Shown: in pieces, positions 53,824-63,700 of the stretch
How the letters are laid out: the number at the start of each line of letters is the position of its first letter
Numbering within the stretch: the stretch's first letter is position 1
Notes under the pieces: model-generated
Databases searched by the model: none
Told to the model about the DNA's origin: nothing
Seen by the model: only the letters and a program-made list of their open reading frames with translations
Assembly: GCF_013401435.1 (NCBI RefSeq)
Contig: NZ_JACBGN010000005.1
Location: 1-64,000, forward strand
Source of the DNA: Streptomyces sp. BR123
GTDB taxonomy: Bacteria > Actinomycetota > Actinomycetes > Streptomycetales > Streptomycetaceae
Direction of reading: 5' to 3'
DNA: 64,000 nt
Position numbers and translations under genes: made by a program

Positions 53824-55365
53824 TTGAGCACCATGCGAAACCTGAGGCTGGCGGCGTCCCAGCGGGCCGGGCGGATGTTGGCTTCGGCCGTCACCCAGGT
53901 GGCCCCACCGATTCGACGCGGCATCGAGGCCACCATCATCGAGGGCCTGCACGGTCCCGTCCTCGGGTCGTCGCCGGGGCAACAACTCCGCGCCACACCT
54001 GTCCGGTTGACCGCGCGATACCTCGCCTTCGCGGTGAAGCGCGCTCGTCTTGCGGCACTCGCCCCGGAACCCGTCGGGGGAAATCTGTCCGGACACCTGG
54101 CGAGGATTCGAGATGCCGGCATCGAGAAGGCGCTGACCCGTCTTTGCGCGCGCATCCCCGACGGCGCGCGCGCCCATCGGGATGTCACGGAACTGGCCGA
54201 AGTGGAATTCGACGTCCGCCGGGGCTCGGCGAAACCGGAACAACTGCGGCGGCTCCTGGAGTTGGCCCCCGCCGAACTGCGCCTCGTCCGGGACCTCGGC
54301 CGGCCGTGGGACCGCGACGGTGACGAGGAACTCCGAGAGACGCTGCGACCCGCCGAGACCCTGGCCTACGTCGCGTGGGACCTGAAGCAGTACGCCGGTG
54401 GCACCCGTCCGATCAAACGCACCAACCTCTACGCTGCCTTCGTCGACGCCTACGGCGACGCTGCCGCGGAGCGATTGCGTGAGGAAGTCGCCCGTTTGGA
54501 AGCGCAGTTCGAGGCGGGACTGCGATCGGTCGGCGCGGCGGACCGCGAGCGACTTGAGCGTGCGTTCACGCTCCACTGTGCCCCGCTCCGGGACGACTTC
54601 CCGGAACCGGCGGCCGACCACCACGAGGAGGAGGGCGCGGCCGAAGGGGTGTCGAGCGCCGTCGTCCTGTTCGGCATGCTGTGCGCGGTCGGATGGCTGG
54701 TGGCCTACGTGGCCGTCGTCTACCGGGGATTCGCCGACCAGACGTACGGTGTGCCGCTCGCCGCCTTCTTCGCCAATCTGACCTGGGAGTTCGCCTACGG
54801 CTTCCTCCTCGACCCGCTGGGCGACTACTTCCACACCGCGAGCATCTTCGGCTTCCTGGTCGACGCAGTGATCGCCTGGCAGGTGTGGAAGTACGGCGCG
54901 GCGCAGTTCCCGAACAGCGTGCTCGGCCGCTACTTCCGGCCGATATTCGGACTGTGCGTGGCCGCCGCCCTGTCGGTCAACTACCACGCGTTCATCGACC
55001 TGGCAGACCCCGATGGGGAGTACACCGGATTCGGCATCAACCTCATGATGTCCATCCTGTACCTCAAGATGCTGGAGGACCGCGGCTCGCCCGAGGGCCA
55101 GTCGATGTACATCGCCATCGGCAAATGGCTGGGCACGCTGTGTGCCTGGATCGCCACGGCCCTCACCGTCACCACGTCACCGCAGCAGACCTGGCCCACG
55201 AGCTGGTCCGACTTCACGCGGAAGTCGCTGGGAAGCCGCTCGTATCCGCTGACGCCGCTGATCAACGTCATGTACGGATGGACGTTCCTGCTCGACGTCG
55301 CCTACTGCGTCCTGCTCCACCGCTCCATCAAGGCCGCCGGCATGTCGCCTTGGCGCCGGCTCTGA
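53824..55365 (+). CDS. Fusion of an isoprenoid-synthase-like helical domain to a Pyr4/PaxB-like membrane terpene cyclase
   Basis: 513 residues. TTG at 53824 is favoured because AGGAGG ends 5 nt upstream; ATG at 53833 is the alternative. Residues 1-~270 are soluble and helical, with LRPAETLAYVAWDLKQYAGG and RTNLYAAFVDAYGDAAAERL, homologous to the protein at 56054. Residues ~275-500 have about seven hydrophobic helices with the motif FANLTWEFAYGF (Trp-Glu ~320) and a late FLLDVAYCVLLH (Asp ~491). An N..WE motif early and an aspartate in the last helix are hallmarks of Pyr4/PaxB membrane terpene cyclases, which protonate an epoxide or alkene and cyclise prenyl chains. The family call is from motif pattern. 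It opens the plus-strand operon. Confidence 0.68.
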   Translation: MSTMRNLRLAASQRAGRMLASAVTQVAPPIRRGIEATIIEGLHGPVLGSSPGQQLRATPVRLTARYLAFAVKRARLAALAPEPVGGNLSGHLARIRDAGIEKALTRLCARIPDGARAHRDVTELAEVEFDVRRGSAKPEQLRRLLELAPAELRLVRDLGRPWDRDGDEELRETLRPAETLAYVAWDLKQYAGGTRPIKRTNLYAAFVDAYGDAAAERLREEVARLEAQFEAGLRSVGAADRERLERAFTLHCAPLRDDFPEPAADHHEEEGAAEGVSSAVVLFGMLCAVGWLVAYVAVVYRGFADQTYGVPLAAFFANLTWEFAYGFLLDPLGDYFHTASIFGFLVDAVIAWQVWKYGAAQFPNSVLGRYFRPIFGLCVAAALSVNYHAFIDLADPDGEYTGFGINLMMSILYLKMLEDRGSPEGQSMYIAIGKWLGTLCAWIATALTVTTSPQQTWPTSWSDFTRKSLGSRSYPLTPLINVMYGWTFLLDVAYCVLLHRSIKAAGMSPWRRL

Positions 55366-56057
55366 CGAACTCGTCTCCGCAACAGGGCCGGCGTTCCCGC
55401 TCGGGTGGCAGAAGGCATCTCCTCGGATCGGCAGTCGCGACGATGGCGCTCGTCACGCTGACCGCGCTGGTGGGGTCCGGGAGCGGAGCCGTCAGCGCGT
55501 TCGACGGCAACGCCCGTGCATGTGCGGACCGCGCCTTCGGAACGCCGGCCGGCTCCTGGCTCGGCGCCGACGGACCGGCCGACACGGTGGGCTCGGCCTT
55601 GTTGGGAGCAGGCATGCTTACGGTCCTCTGCGTACTGCTGCGCCATCGCCGACCCGGCGCCGCAACGTGGGTGCTCGTCGGCCTGACGGTGCAGTTCGCG
55701 GCGGAGACGGCGCTCGGAGCGCTGGTGGGACGGCCGATGCCGCCGCCGGCCGACGGCACGCTCCCCGCTCCCGGGTACAGCTTCCCGTCCGGGCACATGG
55801 CTTCCGCGACCCTGATTCTCATGGTGCTCCTCGTCGTGCTGCGTGCCAGAACGCCGGTGTGGTGGCTGTGCCTGGGCCTGGGCTCGACCCTCGTGGCGGC
55901 TGTCGGCGTCTCCCGCGTGCTGGCAGACGCCCACCACGCCTCCGACGTCGTGGGCGGCGTCCTACTGGGTCTCGTGGTCGGCTTCGCAGTCGCCTTCGCG
56001 GTTGCCCGGCGGGTCGACGCCCGCTCCCTGGACATCTCCGGAAAGGAAGCACGGTGA
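55350..56057 (+). CDS. PAP2-family phosphatase (membrane)
   Basis: 235 residues from TTG at 55350; the start is uncertain, and ATG at 55443 would cut off the basic residues before helix 1 (RRSRSGGRRHLLGS...). PAP2 motifs are present: RPMPPP for domain 1 (weak, no clear leading lysine), PSGHMASAT for domain 2, and SRVLADAHHASDVVGG for domain 3, giving the His-Asp catalytic set. Five to six hydrophobic helices. Such enzymes remove phosphate from lipid or isoprenyl (di)phosphates. In this operon it could dephosphorylate a prenyl diphosphate before or after cyclisation. Confidence 0.78.
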   Translation: MAPALTNSSPQQGRRSRSGGRRHLLGSAVATMALVTLTALVGSGSGAVSAFDGNARACADRAFGTPAGSWLGADGPADTVGSALLGAGMLTVLCVLLRHRRPGAATWVLVGLTVQFAAETALGALVGRPMPPPADGTLPAPGYSFPSGHMASATLILMVLLVVLRARTPVWWLCLGLGSTLVAAVGVSRVLADAHHASDVVGGVLLGLVVGFAVAFAVARRVDARSLDISGKEAR

Positions 56058-56983
56058 ACGGTTTGGCACGCCTGGCGGCTACCCCGTTGGGGAAGGCGGT
56101 GGGCATCACACGGGACTACGTGCTGCGGATGTACTACATCGTGGACGAGGTGCCGCGCCGGCAGCGCATACCTCTCACGCCCGTGCTGCTCGGCGTCGAG
56201 TACCTGGTCTACCGCGTCGACTCCCTGGCCGAACGCAACACGTCGGTGGACCTCGACGCCGAGCGCAACAGCGACTACGAGGCGTTCCACACGTACAAGA
56301 AGGCTTTCGAGAAGGTGCTGCGAGCCCTGGGGGCATGGAACGAGGACGTGGCCTTCCTGGTCGACGAGGCGGAGCGGTTCATCCGCCTGGAGAACGCCAC
56401 CACGTCGCGCGGCACCGTCACCCGTCAGGACGCCCTGGCCCTGGTCGAACTGCGGCCCACCGACGTACGCCTGCTGCGAGCCATGGCCTTCGCCCTGCGC
56501 GGACGGCCGATGGACCCCGCGACCCGAGACCTGCTCTGGCCGGTGGAAGTGCTCGCGGACATCGCGAACGACCTCGGGCATTACGAACAGGACGTCGCCT
56601 CGGGCACCGTGAACGTCTACGCCGCCTTCGTGGAGCTCTTCGGCGACGCGGCCGCCGCGGAGCTGCGCAGCGAGGTCGACCGGTACGAGTCGATGTTCCT
56701 GGACCGCCTCTCCGCACTGCCAGCCGCGCGGCGTGCACGGGTCGAGCAGGTCTGCCGACGCCGCTATGCGGCGGCCGTGCGGCCGTACCCCCGGATCATC
56801 ACCCAGCCGCCGGTCCCCGCGCCCTCTTCCCGGTCCGCCGGCGCAAGCCCGCGCAAAAGGGCCGCCATCGGCGCAGCCCTTGCCGTCGGTGCGCTCACGG
56901 CAGCAGCGTACGGGTGTGGACAGCTCCGACTGCCGGTCGTCTCCCCGCTGCTTCGCAAGGGACGCGGTGGAGATCATCCGTGA
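56054..56983 (+). CDS. Helical protein homologous to the N-terminal half of the cyclase fusion (isoprenoid-synthase-like?)
   Basis: 309 residues. The central region (DVRLLRAMAF, then VEVLADIANDLGHYEQDVAS, then NVYAAFVELFGDAAAAELRSEV) aligns with residues ~160-235 of the protein at 53824. The ANDLGHYEQDV segment resembles the second aspartate-rich motif of squalene/phytoene-synthase-type enzymes, and YLVYRVDSLAER could be a degenerate first motif. If so, this is a diverged class I isoprenoid synthase; fold not proven. A C-terminal hydrophobic helix (AAIGAALAVGALTAAAYGC) tethers it to the membrane. GTG at 56054 overlaps the PAP2 stop and follows GGAAAGGAAG. Confidence 0.6.
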   Translation: MNGLARLAATPLGKAVGITRDYVLRMYYIVDEVPRRQRIPLTPVLLGVEYLVYRVDSLAERNTSVDLDAERNSDYEAFHTYKKAFEKVLRALGAWNEDVAFLVDEAERFIRLENATTSRGTVTRQDALALVELRPTDVRLLRAMAFALRGRPMDPATRDLLWPVEVLADIANDLGHYEQDVASGTVNVYAAFVELFGDAAAAELRSEVDRYESMFLDRLSALPAARRARVEQVCRRRYAAAVRPYPRIITQPPVPAPSSRSAGASPRKRAAIGAALAVGALTAAAYGCGQLRLPVVSPLLRKGRGGDHP

Positions 56984-57037
56984 GATGCCGGCCGATGCGG
57001 GTGGCCTCGCTGAGGACGTTGACGCACTGGTCCGGCC

Positions 57038-57823
57038 TCAGGGCGCTGGCGACCTGGTCGGCCCCGGATACGAGTAGTCCTCCACCGCGTACGGCCTAGT
57101 GCCCGGCTCGCCGGCGGCGACGGCGACGGCCAGGGCCGCGACCGCGTGCCGGCCCCGGCCAGGGCGGCTGTGGTGACCACGGCACCCAGTGCCGTGGGAA
57201 AACGAAACGATCCGCGCGGCCCGGCTCGCCCCACGGGCGGCAGCGATCGCCTGCTGCGCCGCACCCGCCGCCTTGCGGGCCGCGTCGGTGGCGGTGGCCG
57301 CGGCCACCGCCACCCGGTTGGCGTCGTTCCTGGCAGCCTCGGTTTCCTTACGGGCCTCCTGCGCGGCCTCCTTGGCCTGCCGGGAAGCCTCGACGGCGCT
57401 CTTGGAGCTGTCGTCCGCGAGCTTGCTGGACCGCTCGGCCTGCGCCCCCGCCTCCTTGACCTGCTTGGCGAGCCGCGAGACCGTCGCGGACTCCTGGTCG
57501 CGGTTGCGCGCCGTGTGCTGGCCGACGTTCAGGAACTCCTGCACGTCGGTGGGCGTGCCCTTCGGCGCCAGCTTGGCCGCCGCGCGGGTGGCCGGGCCGC
57601 CCACGCTCAGCAGGGACATGACCTCGACCCGGTCGTCGGTGTTGCAGGCGGAGTGCTGGCCCTCTTCGAGGAAATTCCGTAAGGCCAGCTCGGGCAGTTC
57701 GGTGTGCTCGGCCTCGTAGTCGGCCCAGGTCTCGCCGGAGCAGCGTGTGGGGGCCGGCCCGCTGGTCCCCGGTTCTCTTGCGAAGACCGGGAGAACCTCC
57801 GGTCGCAAGGTCCGCTGATTCAC
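57038..57823 (-). pseudogene. Mosaic remnant: PglW-like, ALF-toxin and secreted-protein fragments in one frame
   Basis: The ~1 kb between 56984 and 57974 has no intact gene. An open minus-strand frame from GTG at 57823 starts with ~30 residues of no match, then SGETWADYEAEHTELPE, near-identical to residues ~219-235 of the PglW-like protein at 1-1543. It joins directly to ALF repeats (LALRNFLEEGQHSACNTDDR onward) and an alanine-rich coiled coil, then passes through shuffled sequence and ends YAVEDYSYPG, matching the start of the mature secreted protein at 38995. Three unrelated families in one short frame mean recombined debris, not a designed gene. Confidence 0.7.
57771..57797. repeat. Small inverted repeat
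   Basis: GGTTCTC (57771-57777) pairs with GAGAACC (57791-57797) across 13 nt, 178 bp upstream of jetA. It could be a weak hairpin or an operator; no clear promoter box was seen with it. Confidence 0.35.
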
Positions 57824-57974
57824 GGCAAATCAGCACAATTCACCACATCGCCCATATCGCATGCTCGGGTGTCCGGTGTGTTCATGGCGGCGAACATGAT
57901 CGGGAACGGCGCGAATCGGTCAAGTACTTTCGTCCCTGCCGATCACGGTCACGGAGTGGGGAGAATTGCGGCCG

Positions 57975-59552
57975 ATGGACATGACCTCTTCCCGGCCGGA
58001 GAGCCCGGCGAACGGATACGGGCCGTTCGCGCACCTCACCGCGCCCAACGTGCTGTTGTACCGCGCGGTGATGCGGGCGTTTCTCGTGGCCAAGGAGCGG
58101 TACGCCGTGCACCTGCGGCCCGAGGAAGTGCACGCCGGGCTGGCCGCCGGTGTACGGCCCGGCGAGTTGGAGGGTGTCGTCGGCGCGCTGGACAAGCTGG
58201 TCGAGTGGGGGAACCTGCGGGCCGATCCGGACACGGGGCGGGTCACGGCCGTCGAGGACTTCTACCGGAAGCGTTTCGTCTACCAGCTGACGAGGGAAGG
58301 GGAGGCCGCCGAGCAGGCTCTGTCCGCCTACGACGAAGCGCTGGGGAGGCGGGGTGCGCTGCAGGCCGTGGCGCTGCACGACATCGTCACGCAGTTGCGG
58401 GTCCTGCTGGTGCTGGCGGCCGAGGAGGAGCCCGATCCCGCCAAGACGCATCTCGCGCTCGACGGGCTCGCCAGCCGTTTCGCCGCGCTCGCGGACAATG
58501 CCCGCGCCTTCATGGGTTCCTTGCAGCGGACCATCGATCTCCACGATGTGGGCGAGGACGTCTTCCTCGCCTACAAGGACCAGCTCATCCAGTACCTGGA
58601 GCGGTTCATCCAGGACCTGATCACCCTCGGCGCACGGATCGCCCGGCTGATCCTGGAGCTGGAGGACGGCGGGCGCATCCAGCCCTTGCTGCGGGCCGCC
58701 GCCGCCCGCGAGGCGGCCGACGCGACTCCGCAGGAAGCCGCGTACGCCGAGCAGGCCGCTCACCGGCGATGGGCCGATCGGTGGGCCGGGCTGGCGGCCT
58801 GGTTCATCGGCCGCGACGGCCGCGAGTCGCAGTCCCGGCTGCTGCGCGGACGGGCCCTGGGCGCGATCCCGCAGCTGCTGGCGGTCGTTCGGGCGCTGAA
58901 CGAGCGCCGGGCCGGCCGCTCGGACCGCTCCGCGGACTTCCGAACGTTGGCCCGCTGGTTCGCCGAGGCCCCCGACGACGACGCCCGGCACCAGCTGTGG
59001 CGTGTCGCCTTCGGGCTGTATCCCGCGCGTCACCTCAGTGTCGATGCCGAGACGCTGGCCGCCCGCAGGGCACGTCCCGAAGCCGCGGCCACGCCCTGGG
59101 CCGACGCCGAACCGCTGCGCATCAGCCCGCAGCTGCGCCGCACGGGCAGTTACGAGCGCCGCGGCAAACCCCGCAAGGTCGAGGACCGGCAGGAGGCGCG
59201 TCGGCTGCTCGCGCAGACCGCCGCCAAACAGGCCGCCGAGACCGCCGCCGCGCGGGCCCGGCTCGCCGCCGGCGGCAGCACCAGGCTGTCCGGGCTCGGC
59301 GAGCTCGACCCGGTCAGCTTCCGGCTCTTCCTCCAGCTCCTCGGCGACGCACTGGCCACCTGGCGGCCCGGCATGACACACACCACGGCCACCAGCAGCG
59401 ACGGATCCATGGAGATCCGGCTCAGATCCCTGCCGGACGGATCCACGGCCGAGATCCGTACCCCGCACGGAACCTTCCGAGGTCCCGACCACGCCATCGA
59501 GATCGTCGACCTCGCCGCCGGAACGGGAACGGAAGGGGGCGACGTACGGTGA
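57975..59552 (+). CDS. jetA: Wadjet JetA (TIGR02677/DUF2397)
   Basis: 525 residues. The family pattern is recognisable: FAHLTAPNVLLYRAVMRAFL at the start, ALQAVALHDIVTQLRVLLVL, FMGSLQRTIDL and YKDQLIQYLERFIQDL, then a long C-terminal domain with RPGMTHTTATSSDGSMEIRL. JetA is the kleisin-like part of the SMC-like Wadjet complex that recognises and cuts circular plasmid DNA. It is the first gene of a tight cluster; the stop overlaps the jetB GTG. ATG at 57975 follows GGGGAGA, 11 nt upstream. Confidence 0.88.
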   Translation: MDMTSSRPESPANGYGPFAHLTAPNVLLYRAVMRAFLVAKERYAVHLRPEEVHAGLAAGVRPGELEGVVGALDKLVEWGNLRADPDTGRVTAVEDFYRKRFVYQLTREGEAAEQALSAYDEALGRRGALQAVALHDIVTQLRVLLVLAAEEEPDPAKTHLALDGLASRFAALADNARAFMGSLQRTIDLHDVGEDVFLAYKDQLIQYLERFIQDLITLGARIARLILELEDGGRIQPLLRAAAAREAADATPQEAAYAEQAAHRRWADRWAGLAAWFIGRDGRESQSRLLRGRALGAIPQLLAVVRALNERRAGRSDRSADFRTLARWFAEAPDDDARHQLWRVAFGLYPARHLSVDAETLAARRARPEAAATPWADAEPLRISPQLRRTGSYERRGKPRKVEDRQEARRLLAQTAAKQAAETAAARARLAAGGSTRLSGLGELDPVSFRLFLQLLGDALATWRPGMTHTTATSSDGSMEIRLRSLPDGSTAEIRTPHGTFRGPDHAIEIVDLAAGTGTEGGDVR

Positions 59553-60796
59553 CCACCCCGCTCGCCGAAGTACTGGACGGGCAGCACGCCGCCGAACTGC
59601 GCAAGGCAGCCCGCACGCTGCTGCGACAGCCGCTGCTGGTCGCGCAGGGCCCCTTCGCCGACGAGTTCCGACTGGTCCGGCGGCACGCCTCCGAGCTGCG
59701 CGAATGGTTCGACCGCAACACGGGCTGGTCGCTCCAGGTCGACTCCGGGACAGCCCGGCTGGGCAAGATCCCCGCCCGCCTCGCCGACGCCACCCATCCC
59801 GCCCGCGAGGCCACCCGCAGCGCCGCCCCCTTCACGCGCCGCCGGTACGTCCTGCTCTGCCTCGCCCTCGCCGCCCTCGAACGCGGCGAGGCGCAGATCG
59901 CCCTCGGCCGGCTCGCCGACCAGGTCGTGCTGGAGGCCGCGGACCCCCGGCTCGCCGCCGCGGGGATCCAGTTCACCCTGGACCGCCGCGACGAGCGGCT
60001 CGACCTGGCCGCCGTCGTACGGCTCCTGCTGAGCCTCGGAGTGCTGCGGCGCGTCGCCGGAGACGAGGACGCGTACGTCAGCGGGGCCGGCGACGCACTG
60101 TACGACGTCGAACGGCGCGTGCTCGCCGGGCTGCTCGCCACCCGGAGCGGCCCCTCCACGGTCCGGGCCGCGGGCTGGGAGGAGCGTCTCGCGGAGCTCA
60201 CCGCCGAGACCGCCCTCGACAGCGATGAGCTGCGTTTCCGCGCCATGCGCAGGTCGCTGACCCGGCGGCTGCTGGACGATCCCGTGCTCTACTACGACGA
60301 GCTCGACGACGCCGAACTCGCCTACCTCACCCGCCAGCGGGGCTTCCTCACCGCGCGCATCACCGAACTGACGGGGCTGGTCGCCGAGGTCCGGGCCGAG
60401 GGCATCGCCATGGTCGACCCCGACGACGACCTCACCGACGTCCGGATGCCGGAATCGGGCACCCGCGGCCACGTCACCCTCCTGCTCGCCGAGTACCTCA
60501 CGGCGGCCGACGGCGCCCCGGTCAGCACGGCCGACCTGAGGCGCCGGGTCGCCGAACTGGCCGCCGAGCACGGCGGCTTCTGGTCGAAGTCGGCGCGGGA
60601 GGCGGGGGCCGAAGGAGAGCTGGTGGAGCAGGCGGTCGTCCGGCTCGCCTCCCTCGGCCTGATCGCCCGCACCCCCGACGGCGTCGTGCCCCGCCCCGCC
60701 CTCGCCCGGTACGCCGTCGGCGAGACCGTCGTACTCGCACCCCGTACGGCGGGCACCACCGAGGTGCCCGCGCAGCGAAAGGCGTCACCGCGTTGA
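59549..60796 (+). CDS. jetB: Wadjet JetB (TIGR02678/DUF2398)
   Basis: 415 residues. Features of the family: AARTLLRQPLLVAQGPFADEF and RRHASELREWFDRNTGWSLQ near the start, TRRRYVLLCLALAALERGEAQIALGRLA, and YYDELDDAELAYLTRQRG. JetB is a KITE-like winged-helix subunit linking JetA to the SMC-like ATPase. GTG at 59549 overlaps the jetA stop, and its stop overlaps the jetC TTG, so the three are translationally coupled. Confidence 0.88.
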   Translation: MTTPLAEVLDGQHAAELRKAARTLLRQPLLVAQGPFADEFRLVRRHASELREWFDRNTGWSLQVDSGTARLGKIPARLADATHPAREATRSAAPFTRRRYVLLCLALAALERGEAQIALGRLADQVVLEAADPRLAAAGIQFTLDRRDERLDLAAVVRLLLSLGVLRRVAGDEDAYVSGAGDALYDVERRVLAGLLATRSGPSTVRAAGWEERLAELTAETALDSDELRFRAMRRSLTRRLLDDPVLYYDELDDAELAYLTRQRGFLTARITELTGLVAEVRAEGIAMVDPDDDLTDVRMPESGTRGHVTLLLAEYLTAADGAPVSTADLRRRVAELAAEHGGFWSKSAREAGAEGELVEQAVVRLASLGLIARTPDGVVPRPALARYAVGETVVLAPRTAGTTEVPAQRKASPR

Positions 60797-63700
60797 TCCC
60801 CCGTACCGCGCTCCCGGCCCCCGCGCGCTCCCGCTGGCAGCCCCTGCGGATGGGTCTCGTCGACCTCTTCCACTACGACGTGGAGGAGTTCCACTTCCGT
60901 GACGGAAGGCTCCTGCTGCGCGGGAACAACGGGACCGGCAAGTCGAAGGTGCTCGCCCTGACCCTCCCCTTCCTCCTCGACGGGGACCTCAGCGCCCGCC
61001 GGGTCGAGCCGGACGGGGACGCGGGCAAGCGGATGGAGTGGAATCTGCTGCTCGGCGGCGAGCACCCGCACTCCGAACGGCTCGGTTACACGTGGGTGGA
61101 GTTCGGGCGCCGCGACGAGGTGAGTGGGGAGGAGCACTTCCGTACGCTCGTCTGCGGGCTCAAGGCCGTCAGCGGGCGGGGCATCGCCCGCCACTGGTGG
61201 GCGGTGACGGCGCAGCGGATCGATCACGCGCCGGCCGAGGTCCGCTCACCCGGATCCCTGAGCCTCCTCGACGCCACCGGTACCGTGCTGTCACGGGACC
61301 GGCTCATCGAGGCCGTGTCGGGGCACGGCCTGGTCCACGACCAGGCCAAGGCCTACCGCCGGGCCGTCGACGAGGCGCTCTTCGGTCTCGGTGAGCAGCG
61401 TTACGGGGCCCTGGTGGACCTGCTGATCCAGCTGCGCCAGCCGCAGCTGTCCAAGCGGCCCAACGAGGCCGCCTTGTCCCGCGCCCTCACCGAAGCACTC
61501 CCGCCCATGGACCAGGCCGTCATTGCGGACGTGGCCGAGGCCTTCCGCTCCCTGGACGAGGAGAAGGAGGAGCTGCGGGCCGCCAGGGCGGCCGAAGGCG
61601 CGGGCGCCGCGTTCCTCGAGCACTACCGGCGCTATGCCCGCATCGCCTCCCGCCGCCGCGCGCGCCTCCCGCGCACCGAGCACTCGAAGTACGAGCACCT
61701 GCTGCGTGACCTCGCCGGAACACAGGACGAGAAGGCGGGCGCCGAGGGGGAGCGGGCGGCGGCCGCCGAGCGGATCGCCGAACTCGCCGAGACGCAGGTG
61801 CGGTTGCAGGCCACCGAGGCGGCCCTGCGCGAGGGCCCCGAGATGCGCAGTGCGCGGGAACTGGAACGCGCCGCCCAGGCCGTGGAGCGGTCCCGGGACG
61901 ACAGCGCCCGCGCCCACGCCGACCGGGATCAGGCAGCGCTGCTGCACACCCGTGCACTGGGTCGCCTCGGAGCTGCCGAGAACCGCCTCCAGGCCGCCCG
62001 GCAACGGACCGAGGACACCCTCCGCCGGGCCGGGGAGGTCGCCCGGAAGGCCAGGCTGGACCTGCCCGAGGCCGAGGGCGTGCCGATGGCCGAGCTGCGC
62101 GCCGCCGTGGCCGAGGCGACCGATCGCCGACTTCGCACCCTCGCACACGTGGAGGAGCTCGCCGGCCGGGCCGGGGAAGCTGCGGCCGAGCGCCGCACCG
62201 CCGCGCTCCGGCTCGACGAGGCGGAAGCCGACCTGGTCCAGGCCGCCGAGGCACAGGAGGGGGCCGACGCGGCCGTGACGGCTGCCGGTCTGGCGCTGGT
62301 GGACGCCGTACGCGAGCACGCCGGCCGCTGCGCGGAACTGGCGTACCCCGACCCGACGGGACTGCTGGACGAGCTCCAGGAGTGGGTCGTCCACCAGGAC
62401 GGCCCCCACCCGGCACGACGGTGCGCGACGCAGGCCCACAGCGCCCTCGCAGCGGTACTCGCCGACCGGACGGCGGAAGCGGCGCAGCGCCGGGCCGCCC
62501 TGGCCGCCCGGGGCCGGGAGGCGGAACACGAACTCGCCGGGCTGGAGGCCGGCGGCCGGCGGGCGCCCGCGGCCCCGTACACCCGGACGCCGGGGCTGCG
62601 CGATCGGACGCCCGGTGCTCCGCTGTGGCGGCTGGTCGATTTCCGGGAGCACGTCGGGGAGCGTGATCGGGCCGGTCTCGAAGCGGCCCTGGAGGCGGCC
62701 GGGCTTCTGGACGCCTGGGTGCTCCCCGACGGCGCGGCCCTGGCCGCGGACGGTCATGACGTACTCCTCGCCCCGCGGACCGGTCCGACCGGCGGTCCGT
62801 CGCTCGCCGACGTGCTGTGCCCGGCCGTCGACCGCGGCGACGCCCGGGCGGCGTCCGTAGGGGAGGAGACGGTGGCCCGGCTGCTCGGGGCGATCGGCCT
62901 CGGGGCGCCCGCCGGGGACACCGCGGAGGATGCTGCGGAGCACACCTGGGCCGCGCCCGACGGCCGCTACCGGGTCGGTGCCCTCACGGGCCGGTGGGCC
63001 AAGCCCGCCGCCGAATTCATCGGAGAAGGCGCCCGGGAGGCCGCGCGGCGCGTCCGTATCACCGCCCTGCGGGCCGAGCTCGCACACCTCGACGAGCAGT
63101 CGGCCGCCCTCGCCGAACAGGCGCGGGATCTTGCAGCGCGGCGCCTGACCCTCGATGCCGAGTTGGCAGCAGTGCCCGACGAGACCGCTGTGACCCGGGC
63201 GCAGGCCCGGGCCGCCGCTGCCGCCGACACCGTGCGCCGGGCGGGGACGCGTCGTGCGGAACGAGCCGCCGGCATGCTGGCCGCCGGCGAGCGGGCCGAG
63301 CGGGCCATCGCCGAACTCCACGAGGCCGCAGCAGATCTGGGGCTGCCCGCCGACCGGCCGGCGCTGGCCGCCGTACGGCAGGCGCTCGGAGAGCTCGCCG
63401 TGGTCCTGGCCGAGCTCTGGCCCGCGCTGCGCGAGCGCACGGAAGCGTCCCGGCAGGCGGGGGAGGAGCGCGAGGAGGCCGGACGGGCAGCGGAGCGCAC
63501 CGCCGAACTCACCCTGCGGGCGGAGGAAGCGGCCCGCCAGGCGGCAGCCGACGACGAGCGGCTCGCGACACTGCGGTCGACGGTGGGCGCAGCCGTGGCC
63601 GAGCTGGAGCGGCGGCTCGCCGACACCGCGCAGGCCCTGCGCCGGTGCGCGGCCGACCAGCGGCTGGTCCAGGACCTTCACACGCAGGCGGACCGGCGGG

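Noticed and set aside
54681-55365. Long out-of-frame upstream extension of the PAP2 reading frame
   Set aside because: It runs through the membrane-cyclase gene in a different frame with Arg-rich translation; only the part from about 55350 has PAP2 motifs.
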